Below are positions 1 through 6,265 of a DNA stretch of 64,000 bases, piece by piece. Positions within the stretch are counted from its first letter, which is position 1; each line of letters begins with the position of its first letter. Origin of the DNA: Deinococcus terrestris (GTDB lineage Bacteria > Deinococcota > Deinococci > Deinococcales > Deinococcaceae). The stretch covers positions 30,296 to 94,295 of the forward strand of contig NZ_WBSL01000008.1 in the NCBI RefSeq assembly GCF_009377345.1, written 5' to 3'. Both the position numbers and the translations under genes were made by a program. The notes under the pieces were generated by a model that was not told the origin of the DNA, made no database searches, and saw only the letters and a list, made by a program, of their open reading frames with translations.

Positions 1-2
1 GC

Positions 3-209
3 ATCCGCGGAATGCGGATCCGGGTGAGCGACCTCCTGGACGTGCTAGGCCAGGGCGTTCCTGAGGGGGAGATCCTGGAGGACTATCCTGATCTCGAACG
101 CGAGGACATCCATGCGGCCCTGCTGTATGCCGCGCGCTACCTGAATCATCCGCGCCTGAGATGCCGGAAGGTCCATACTGGCTGGATGCGCAGCTCGCGC
201 CCTGACTGA
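3..209 (+). CDS. DUF433 family antitoxin, 5' end outside the window
   Basis: The reading frame is open from the left edge, and the residues before the first ATG (IRG) fit the family signature IRGTRIRV. The gene therefore starts upstream and this is its C-terminal part. The visible protein contains the typical run RVSDLLDVLG, then EGEILEDYPDLEREDI and ALLYAARYL, the DUF433 DNA-binding domain. These small proteins are usually encoded just upstream of a DUF5615 PIN-like toxin, and a damaged copy of such a toxin overlaps the 3' end here. Because the toxin is broken, this antitoxin is probably a relic. The last 15 or so residues (after LNHPRLR) do not look family-like and may also be altered. The family call is fairly sure; present function is doubtful. 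Confidence 0.75.
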   Translation: MRGMRIRVSDLLDVLGQGVPEGEILEDYPDLEREDIHAALLYAARYLNHPRLRCRKVHTGWMRSSRPD

Positions 210-435
210 CCCAGACGTTCGGTGTACCGGCCTACAGCGCGAGCTACCTGGGCGACCGCGATGCCAGCGACGACGAGGTCTTCCAGGCCGCCCGAGAGGC
301 TCGGGCCGTCGTCGTCTCCAAGGACAGCGACTTCCTCGACCGGGTAACGCGGCTGGGACCCCCACCGCAACTGAAGCCCACTGGCTGCTGAGGCAAAGCG
401 AACCCGTGGTGGAGATCGGGGACCGGGAAGGTTGA
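161..435 (+). pseudogene. Degraded DUF5615 PIN-like toxin
   Basis: From ATG 161 the frame reads MPEGPYWLDAQLAP and hits TGA at 203. The same frame then continues LTQTFGVPAYSASYLG, DRDASDDEVFQAARE and VVVSKDSDFLDRVTRLGPPPQL before stopping at 389. This is the layout of DUF5615 PIN-like nucleases (LDAQLPP, DLGLRDASDEEI, VVTKDSDF, LGPPP). The usual C-terminal part is missing. A short stretch resembling the family tail (EPVVEIGDRE) lies in another frame at about 405-435, which suggests a deletion or frameshift. With a premature stop and a lost C-terminus the nuclease should be inactive. It overlaps the end of the DUF433 antitoxin gene, the normal order for this toxin-antitoxin pair. Confidence 0.7.
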
Positions 436-519
436 GAGTAGAGAAGACCGTATGGAAGATATGAACGTGCTGGAGTGCCGCGCTTTCACTTCCTTGGAAT
501 AGGTCAGGGCGGTCCATCA

Positions 520-1053
520 ATGGGCGGTAGCATGCGCCCACCCATGGCCTTCACGCCTCCAGTCCCTTCTGCCAAATTGTACGCGGCAATCAGGGCCGAG
601 CTGATCCGGCAGTTCGTTCCTGGCCCCGGGTCCTTACATGGTCCGGATCACTGGCAACGTGTCGAGGACTGCGCGGTGCACCTCGCCCAGACCAGTGGTG
701 GCGACGCGATGGTCGCCCACTGGTTCGGCATCTTCCATGATGCCGGTCGGCACAGTGAGGGCGCGGACTCTCGCCACGGTCACCGCGGCGCCCTGCTGGT
801 GGAACGGTACCGGGACCGTCTGGGGCTGACCGACACTCAGCTCGACCTGCTCCTGTGGGCCTGTGAGCAGCACGCCGATGGTCACACCACCGACGACCCC
901 ACGGTGGGGGCCTGCTGGGATGCAGATCGGCTCGATCTGCCACGGGTCGGGATCTTTCCCGATCCGAAATACCTGAGCACAGCGGCGGGAAAGGCACTTG
1001 CGGTCCGTTTCTCCCACTCACCCTCTGGAGGCCACCCGGATGACTTCGACTGA
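520..1053 (+). CDS. HD-domain metal-dependent phosphohydrolase-like protein
   Basis: About 177 residues. The sequence shows the HD-superfamily pattern: a conserved His in LHGPDHWQRV, the HD pair in IFHDAGRHSEG, a following His-rich helix (RHGHRGALL) and a late Asp in CWDADRLDL. HD proteins are metal-dependent phosphohydrolases acting on nucleotides or other phosphoesters; the substrate cannot be read here. The start is uncertain. ATG 520 has an AGGGCGG stretch about 8 nt upstream; in-frame ATGs at 532 and 544 and a GTG at 475 are alternatives. The 3' end overlaps the next gene by 14 bp, so the two are probably co-transcribed and translationally coupled. Family call firm, role unknown. Confidence 0.75.
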   Translation: MGGSMRPPMAFTPPVPSAKLYAAIRAELIRQFVPGPGSLHGPDHWQRVEDCAVHLAQTSGGDAMVAHWFGIFHDAGRHSEGADSRHGHRGALLVERYRDRLGLTDTQLDLLLWACEQHADGHTTDDPTVGACWDADRLDLPRVGIFPDPKYLSTAAGKALAVRFSHSPSGGHPDDFD

Positions 1054-1696
1054 ACAGGACCTCAAAGCCCAACACCTGGTGGTGTTTATCCGGAGCCTGG
1101 AAGACTTCCCGGAGATCAAGGCGACCTATGACACGTATGGGCACATAGGGGCCACCCTGGCTGATGTGGCCCTGCAGGCCGGTGTGAACTTCGGGCGCAC
1201 CGTAAAACCCCGCGTGGACGCGATCCTGGCGCAGTATCCAGAGGCCCGGTCCACCACGGCCTTCCATGCGGTCGTCCGGGAGAAGGGGGCCGCTCAGGTC
1301 CTCAACTGGAAGGACAGCCTTAAGCCTCAGCGCCTGCTCGACCTCTTGGAGCTTCTCAGCGCCGAAGGCATCGAGACGGAGAAAGACCTCCTGAACTGGC
1401 TCGATCAGGAGGGCAACTCGGCCCGCCTGCAACGCATCAAGGGCATCAAGACCAAGTCCCATGCCTATCTCCGCATCCTGTGTGGCGCCCCGGAGGCCGT
1501 CGCCGTCGACGTGAATCTCAGGACGTTCTTCAAGCTGGCAGAGGTATCTGTGTTTGGGGACGAGGAACTGGCTGCGACTGTCAAGCGGGCCGCACACCTC
1601 ATGGGCGTCACGCCGGCGGGTCTGGATCACGCAATCTGGTCATGGGTGGCCTCCACACGGGCGACCCGCATGCACGAGACACCTGTTTTTCCCTGA
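1040..1696 (+). CDS. HhH-GPD (endonuclease III-like) divergent protein
   Basis: 218 residues. ATG 1040 follows a GGAGG at 1027-1031, and the gene overlaps the HD gene by 14 bp. The segment RLQRIKGIKTKSHAYLRIL followed by PEAVAVDVNLRTFF resembles the helix-hairpin-helix and catalytic-Asp region of endonuclease III/HhH-GPD glycosylases (KGIGxKTA ... VPVDTHLRR). The N-terminal half, predicted helical, would be the rest of the all-alpha fold. The iron-sulfur cysteines of endonuclease III are not present at the C-terminus. A role in DNA base excision or as a non-catalytic DNA-binding relative is possible; I would not call activity. Its coupling to an HD phosphohydrolase is the main context clue. 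Confidence 0.55.
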   Translation: MTSTEQDLKAQHLVVFIRSLEDFPEIKATYDTYGHIGATLADVALQAGVNFGRTVKPRVDAILAQYPEARSTTAFHAVVREKGAAQVLNWKDSLKPQRLLDLLELLSAEGIETEKDLLNWLDQEGNSARLQRIKGIKTKSHAYLRILCGAPEAVAVDVNLRTFFKLAEVSVFGDEELAATVKRAAHLMGVTPAGLDHAIWSWVASTRATRMHETPVFP

Positions 1697-1847
1697 AAGC
1701 GGCCTCCACTGATCGGTATGCGGGTGCCCTACGTTCGGTGATTCGGCGTCGCCACGAACACGTCGGAGTCCAGTCGCTCAAATTCGCTCACACCTGCTGA
1801 AGGTTCCGTCTATGGTGGTCTCCATCCTCACCACCCGGAGACCATCC

Positions 1848-3101
1848 ATGCGCCGAACCCTGCTGCTGACCACCCTGTTGATCCCCCTCACGGCTTGCGG
1901 AGAAGTTGGCAACCTCACCGACAAGCTCAATCCGCAGCGCCGACTGCCGACCATCGCCCCGGTCGCCACGCAGCACCTGCAGCCGGGCGGCGAGGTGAGT
2001 GTGGCCCTCAGCGTCACTCCGCCTCCAAACGGCACCCCGATCACGGGCATGGATCTGGTCAATCCCGCGCCCGACCTGATCACGGCGACCCTGACGGGCA
2101 CCACGCTTGCCTTGAAGGTTCACCCGTCCGCTCTTCCCCAGGGGCTGATTCCCATCACCGTGCAGGTTCATGTCGGCGAGGAAGCAGCGAGGTTGCGAAT
2201 CCCCATCGAGATCGGTGACCTGATCACCCGCGAGTACGGCCGCTTCAACGCCATCCGTGAGCAGGCCAACCTGCCCGCCGTAACCTTCGACAACGAGGCC
2301 AGCATGAACTGCTGGATGAACGGCCGCTACAGCGTCGTGAATGGACGCCTCGAGCACAACCAGGACTCCAGCCTGCCCTACGCTTCGCCGGAAGGCCAGG
2401 CCTGTGCCACCCGCAGCAACCTGTCGATGTCTTCTGCCGCGCCGGGTGCCATCGCGAGCGTCACGCCCACCACGACCAGACTGTTCACTGCTCCGTTCCA
2501 TGCCCTGGGCATGCTGCAGCCCACCCAGACGTCGGTCGGCATCGGCACCTACAGCCAGCTTGACAGTTCGGGGCGTTACGCCCGCATGGGAAGCGGCATT
2601 ACCTCCCTGCGGGAAGGCAGCACGGCTGGCGCGGCACCGATGACCTTTCCTGGCAACGGCGCGACGACGGACCTAGGGCGCTACAACGGGGGCGAGTGGC
2701 CGGACCCGCTGACGGCCTGCCCCGAGTTCCAACCTGGGAGCACCGGCCTCCCCCTGATCGTTTCCACCTTCAGTGCCGTGGAGACGACGGCGACGGAGGC
2801 TTCCCTGACGGTGGACGGTCAGGCCGTACCTGTTTGCGCGTATGGCAGCACCCAGTACGTCAACACCAAGGATGCGCCGGGCAACTACGTGGGTGGGTAC
2901 CGGAGTGCCCAGGACATCGGACGCAGTCTGCTCAAGAGCAGCGGGGCCGTGTTCGTTATTCCCAAGCAGCCTCTTGAACCTGGCCGCACCTACCGTGCCA
3001 GCGTGAAGGTGAACGGTCAAGCCATGGCCTGGAATTTTAAGACGGCCTCCACACTCACCGCGCAGTCGCTGGGCGTAGTAGGAGAGGTGCAGCTCCGCTA
3101 G
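1848..3101 (+). CDS. Secreted lipoprotein with CAP/SCP-like domain
   Basis: 417 residues from ATG 1848, which has a CGGAG ribosome site at 1836-1840. The N-terminus is a classic lipoprotein signal: MRR, a hydrophobic stretch and the lipobox LTAC (Cys about residue 18). Residues about 45-125 form a beta-rich region of bacterial-surface type. From about residue 130 the pattern FNAIREQANLPAVTFD...ASMNCWMNGRYSV...HNQDSSLPYAS fits the CAP (SCP/PR1) fold found in many secreted Deinococcus proteins, and the rest is an Ig-like tail. CAP proteins bind cell-wall or lipid ligands; the ligand is unknown. A possible -10 box TATGGT lies at 1811-1816. It is monocistronic by spacing and has no obvious tie to the neighbouring genes. 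Confidence 0.7.
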   Translation: MRRTLLLTTLLIPLTACGEVGNLTDKLNPQRRLPTIAPVATQHLQPGGEVSVALSVTPPPNGTPITGMDLVNPAPDLITATLTGTTLALKVHPSALPQGLIPITVQVHVGEEAARLRIPIEIGDLITREYGRFNAIREQANLPAVTFDNEASMNCWMNGRYSVVNGRLEHNQDSSLPYASPEGQACATRSNLSMSSAAPGAIASVTPTTTRLFTAPFHALGMLQPTQTSVGIGTYSQLDSSGRYARMGSGITSLREGSTAGAAPMTFPGNGATTDLGRYNGGEWPDPLTACPEFQPGSTGLPLIVSTFSAVETTATEASLTVDGQAVPVCAYGSTQYVNTKDAPGNYVGGYRSAQDIGRSLLKSSGAVFVIPKQPLEPGRTYRASVKVNGQAMAWNFKTASTLTAQSLGVVGEVQLR

Positions 3102-3244
3102 ATCGGAACAGCTCCCAGAGACTGGGTTGCAAGGCGTGACAGCAATGAACATCTGGGCACCGGAGACTCCGGACAGCGGGTCCACCGGGCATCTCCTTGT
3201 CTTACTCGCGGATTCTTGGACGCGAGCTTGGCGTTCGAAGTCAT

Positions 3245-3634
3245 TCAGCGCAGGACTTCGACCGGGATACCGAGATCCAGGGTGCCCCAGCTTCGGTCCG
3301 TGGTAGCCGCCGCAACGCCGAGCCGATCTGCGAGTGCCAGACAGTACCGGTCCCCGAGACTCAGGCCTGCCGCACGGGTGAGGGGGCGCAGGCGTGCCAC
3401 GGCCAGAGCATCAGCAGAGGTGCCTGCATCGATGCGAATGACCTGCGAGAGGCCTGCCTGTTCAAGTTGGTGCTCAGCAGCCTTGGGGGCCAGCCCGCGT
3501 TCGGCCAACTTGGAGAGCACCTCAGCATAGTTGACGGTGTGCATCACGGAACCCGGCAAACGTTTCTCGACCTGATCTGCCCCAGGCTCACCGAAGAAAT
3601 AGGTGAGCAGCGCACTGGCGTCCAGCACAATCAC
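3245..3634 (-). CDS. vapC: VapC-type PIN-domain ribonuclease toxin
   Basis: 129 residues, PIN domain throughout. The acidic metal-binding residues are visible: Asp in MIVLDASAL, Glu in YAEVLSKLAE, and the late Asp in SLGDRYCLALA and ATTDRSW. VapC toxins cleave tRNA or rRNA and are held inactive by their VapB partner. The ATG overlaps the stop codon of the upstream antitoxin gene by 4 bp (ATGA, 3631-3634), so the two are translationally coupled. A complete, plausible toxin; its target is not predictable. Confidence 0.88.
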   Translation of the reverse strand: MIVLDASALLTYFFGEPGADQVEKRLPGSVMHTVNYAEVLSKLAERGLAPKAAEHQLEQAGLSQVIRIDAGTSADALAVARLRPLTRAAGLSLGDRYCLALADRLGVAAATTDRSWGTLDLGIPVEVLR

Positions 3635-3876
3635 TGATCGGCCTCAGCGCGACGCTCAGCCAGAAAGTCGTCGGTCTCGCTGTCGTGTTGCTTCAGATGA
3701 GCGAACAGCCCAGTACCTCGCCGAGCGAGCGTTGTCGCGGACACGACTTCTGCCACACCATCTGGCCGGACACGGAAGATCAGGTCATCCTGGTCCTGCA
3801 GGTGCAAAGCAGCCCGTAGGCTCTTGGGTAAATTGAGCCGTCCATGCTCTCTAACACTTACGGTAAAACTGGTCAT
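3631..3876 (-). CDS. vapB: VapB-type antitoxin, AbrB/SpoVT DNA-binding
   Basis: 81 residues. The N-terminal half (VSVREHGRLNLPKSLRAALHL) is an AbrB/MazE swapped-hairpin DNA-binding domain. The C-terminal tail (LFAHLKQHDSETDDFLAERRAEAD) should wrap and neutralise the toxin. It precedes and overlaps the PIN toxin gene. No ribosome site precedes the ATG; a TAATCT box sits 6 nt upstream, so the message is probably leaderless. Antitoxins of this type usually repress their own operon. Confidence 0.85.
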   Translation of the reverse strand: MTSFTVSVREHGRLNLPKSLRAALHLQDQDDLIFRVRPDGVAEVVSATTLARRGTGLFAHLKQHDSETDDFLAERRAEADQ

Positions 3877-3888
3877 ATTTACAGATTA
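3877..3888 (-). promoter_or_regulatory. Leaderless promoter of vapBC (minus strand)
   Basis: Read on the minus strand, TAATCT is followed by 6 nt (GTAAAT) and the ATG of the antitoxin. TANNNT at this distance is the leaderless promoter layout reported in Deinococcus. No convincing -35 box was seen. Confidence 0.55.
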
Positions 3889-4014
3889 CTTGACTCGCAT
3901 GAGTGCCGATCTCCCCTACAGATCAGAACCACCCAGTTTTTGCACCCTTACACATTGGTATAGACAACCCCCTGAGAAGATCACTTCCCTGGCAAGACCA
4001 CCTACGATGAGGCT

Positions 4015-4042
4015 TCCTTACTGATAAGCTATTTGGTAAGGA
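4015..4042 (+). promoter_or_regulatory. Inverted repeat covering the ribosome site of the second TA operon
   Basis: TCCTTAC (4015-4021) and GTAAGGA (4036-4042) form perfect 7-bp arms around a 14-nt AT-rich spacer. The right arm contains part of the AAGGAGG ribosome site of the antitoxin at 4050. As DNA it could be the antitoxin operator; as RNA it could hide the ribosome site. Either use would be self-regulation. Inference only. Confidence 0.4.
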
Positions 4043-4049
4043 GGCCACC

Positions 4050-4289
4050 ATGCGGGTCATTGCCAAAGTCACCAGCAAAGGACAGGTCACGGTTCCGCGC
4101 GAGGTCCGGAAGCTGCTGGGACTGAAACAAGGCGACGGTCTGGTCTTCGAGATCAAGGACAACACCGTCACCCTCGTGCCGCCAGCAGAGGACAACCCCT
4201 TTGACGCTTTTATCGGTACGCTGCCGCCCCTGCCCAAAGAAGCCAGGACCTTCTGGCGCGAGATGCGTGATGGAGATGCCCAGGAGTGA
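4050..4289 (+). CDS. AbrB-family antitoxin of a second VapBC module
   Basis: 79 residues with the AbrB/MazE pattern VTSKGQVTVPREVRKLLGLKQGDGLVFEI at the N-terminus and a charged C-terminal tail (PPLPKEARTFWREMRDGDAQE) for toxin binding. ATG 4050 has a strong ribosome site, TAAGGAGG at 4037-4044. The last codon overlaps the GTG start of the PIN toxin gene. It points away from the first VapBC pair about 170 bp upstream, and the two antitoxins are only distantly alike, so this is an independent module rather than a duplication. Confidence 0.87.
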   Translation: MRVIAKVTSKGQVTVPREVRKLLGLKQGDGLVFEIKDNTVTLVPPAEDNPFDAFIGTLPPLPKEARTFWREMRDGDAQE

Positions 4290-4711
4290 CCGCCTGCATC
4301 GACACCAACGTGCTGAGTGCACTGCTCGCAGCTGAACCGACTGCATCCGCCATCGCCAGGACCCTGAACACCCTGCGGCGGGCCGGACCCCTCATCATCC
4401 ACGGCAGTGTGTATGCCGAGCTGCTGGCCGCACCTGGCAACACACAGGACCATCTGGGCTTCCTGCTTCAGCGCGGGCAGATCCAGGCGGATTGGGCCAC
4501 CTCCGAATCGGTCTGGCAGATGAGCGGCCAAGCGTATGCTGCGTACGCCCGCCGACGGGCTAAATCAGGAGGCGGGCAGCCCAGGCGCATCCTCGCTGAC
4601 TTCCTCATCGGGGCCCACGCCCTAACGCTGGGAGCCACCCTCGTGACCCTAGACGACACCCATTACCGCAACGCCTATCCCACGCTGACACTGGTCCTTC
4701 CTGAGGAGTAG
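4286..4711 (+). CDS. VapC-type PIN-domain toxin of the second module
   Basis: 141 residues from GTG 4286, overlapping the antitoxin stop by 4 bp (GTGA). PIN-domain residues: Asp in MTACIDTNVLSALL, Glu in YAELLAAP, Asp in RRILADFLIGAHAL and Asp in VTLDDTHYR. This is the standard VapC layout and the length is normal. As in other VapBC operons the antitoxin comes first and the toxin is coupled to it by overlap. The toxin should be an RNase. Confidence 0.87.
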   Translation: MTACIDTNVLSALLAAEPTASAIARTLNTLRRAGPLIIHGSVYAELLAAPGNTQDHLGFLLQRGQIQADWATSESVWQMSGQAYAAYARRRAKSGGGQPRRILADFLIGAHALTLGATLVTLDDTHYRNAYPTLTLVLPEE

Positions 4712-4807
4712 CCCATACAGTGGGTGACCCTTCCGACCATGCTCGGGTGCAGGTCGGGTTTTAGCAGGGCTCCACAAGATTAACCGTGTACTTTTGGTGT
4801 CCAGCTC

Positions 4808-4942
4808 ACGCCAACGGTCTCGGAGGCACTCTCACATGCCGATGCCAGCTTCACCCTGAAGGTGTACACCCACCTGTATAACGACCAACGGGGGGCGGGG
4901 GCCCTGTCCCTAGCAGACCTCCTGGAGACGGAAGGCCAGTGA
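4808..4942 (+). pseudogene. C-terminal remnant of a tyrosine recombinase
   Basis: An open frame reads LTPTVSEALSHADAS, then FTLKVYTHLYNDQRGAGAL and SLADLLETEGQ before TGA 4940-4942. This matches the last 40 or so residues of phage-type integrases (VSERLGH...TLxVYSH), including the nucleophilic Tyr in VYTH. The Gly of the GH motif is Ser here. Nothing of the upstream catalytic domain is recognisable, so this is a decayed integrase end. It lies about 300 bp before an intact recombinase of a different subfamily, which suggests repeated insertion at this spot. Confidence 0.65.
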
Positions 4943-5185
4943 TATGGCTCCATCCCACGACCCACCTCGGCAGCCGACCTGAAAACAGGAGACGGAAGCC
5001 CTGAAGCAACTCCATCAGGCTCTGGGCACCTTCCTCGCAACAGCACCGGAATGGGTGCGGACAGTCTTACGTATCGAGTATGTCCCTCAACTGCAGATCC
5101 CGATCGCCCGCAAAAGTCATGAATGAATGTCGCCCTGAACTAAGTCTGTACAGCGCTGAAAGATTGATTTCGTCTCGGACTCTAC
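4943..5185. other. Intergenic remnant region before the recombinase
   Basis: No gene is supported. A frame without a start codon is open at about 4982-5126 (includes ALKQLHQALGTFLATAPEW), which I do not recognise; it may be debris of an earlier insertion. No repeat or RNA gene was seen. Confidence 0.4.
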
Positions 5186-5256
5186 GAACCATAGATGACG
5201 CAAGGCCGTCTATGGTTCCCTGGTACCTGTCTAGGAAACTCAGCTACAGTGGAGCC
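5186..5256 (+). promoter_or_regulatory. Dyad and leaderless promoter of the recombinase gene
   Basis: GAACCATAGA (5186-5195) and TCTATGGTTC (5209-5218) are perfect 10-bp inverted arms around a 13-nt spacer. Downstream, TACAGT (5245-5250) is followed by 6 nt and the recombinase ATG at 5257, the leaderless layout. The dyad lies near where upstream promoter or -35 contacts would be. It could be an operator or a binding site for the recombinase itself (accessory or core site). Confidence 0.5.
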
Positions 5257-6231
5257 ATGACGAGTTTCGAGATCATGGTGGCCCGGCTTGATCTGGTGGG
5301 CACCGCTCAACGTGTCGCCACCATGGACCTCAACGACCGCAAACGGCTGGTGCTGCGGACCGTTCAGGAGCATGATCTCGAAGGTCTCTGGGAGCTGGTG
5401 CGCTCCTATCTGGTGCTTCACGGCCGCCGCGGGACCAAGATCAGTCCGGCCACCCTTCGCAAGTACAAAGCGTGTCTGCGTGCTTACTGGACCTGGGCCG
5501 ACGAGCACGGCGTCTCACTGACCCGGCCCCACCCCGACTCGGGCCACGCCTTCCTCCGCCACCTTGAGGCTCAGGGGATGGTCAAAGCGTCGGTCGGAGG
5601 CTATCTCGCGGCCTGCCGTGCCCTCTACGAAACCCTGCACTGGTCGGGCATTCGTGAGGATGACCCCTTCAAGCTCACCCGGCCCACCCAGGATCCACGG
5701 TCTCCCCTGCTGAAGGGCAAGCCTTACACCCTGGAGGAGATTGAGCGGCTGCTGGCGGTCGCGGACGCTGAGGGCGCAGTGGTCATCACCCTGGGTGCGG
5801 ACTGTGGCCTACGGAATGCGGAGATCGCGAGCCTGCGCCGGAAAGACGTCCATCTGCATCTCGACCCGCCTACAGTGTTAGTGCAGGGGAAAGGGGCCAA
5901 AACGCGGGAGGTCGTCCTCTCGCGCCGAGCAGAGGCCGCCCTGCGGGGTTGGCTCGACCAGACAGCGCATCTCCCCCACCCGCTTGTCCTGATCGCCAAC
6001 TCAACGGATCGGGTTCAAGACATCGTGCGCCGGATGTGCGCCCGCGCTGGCGTTCCCTGGGAGAAACGCAAGGTGCATGGCCTGCGCCGCACCGCTGGAA
6101 CGCGTGCCTACACCGAAAGCCGCGACCTGCTGGACACCCGGGATTTCCTGGGCCACAGCCAGGCCGCGACGACCGAGGTCTACATCCACTACGCCCGGGC
6201 ACAGGACAAAGCCGTCAACCGCGACTGGTAA
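5257..6231 (+). CDS. Tyrosine recombinase/integrase, XerC/D-like
   Basis: 324 residues from ATG 5257; the frame is open further upstream, but the leaderless promoter and the normal length support this start. The N-terminal SAM-like core-binding domain spans about residues 40-145 (LVRSYLVLHG...YGGYLAACRALYETL region). The catalytic domain follows with Arg in DCGLRNAEIASL, Lys in QGKGAKTREV, HGLRR (His and Arg), GHSQ, and the nucleophile Tyr in TTEVYIHYA. All catalytic residues are present, so it should be active. It could integrate an element, resolve plasmid multimers or both. It ends 34 bp before the convergent SNF2 helicase gene. Confidence 0.85.
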   Translation: MTSFEIMVARLDLVGTAQRVATMDLNDRKRLVLRTVQEHDLEGLWELVRSYLVLHGRRGTKISPATLRKYKACLRAYWTWADEHGVSLTRPHPDSGHAFLRHLEAQGMVKASVGGYLAACRALYETLHWSGIREDDPFKLTRPTQDPRSPLLKGKPYTLEEIERLLAVADAEGAVVITLGADCGLRNAEIASLRRKDVHLHLDPPTVLVQGKGAKTREVVLSRRAEAALRGWLDQTAHLPHPLVLIANSTDRVQDIVRRMCARAGVPWEKRKVHGLRRTAGTRAYTESRDLLDTRDFLGHSQAATTEVYIHYARAQDKAVNRDW

Positions 6232-6265
6232 GAGCCAGCTCTGGGCCGGTCCAGGAGCTGGCCTC

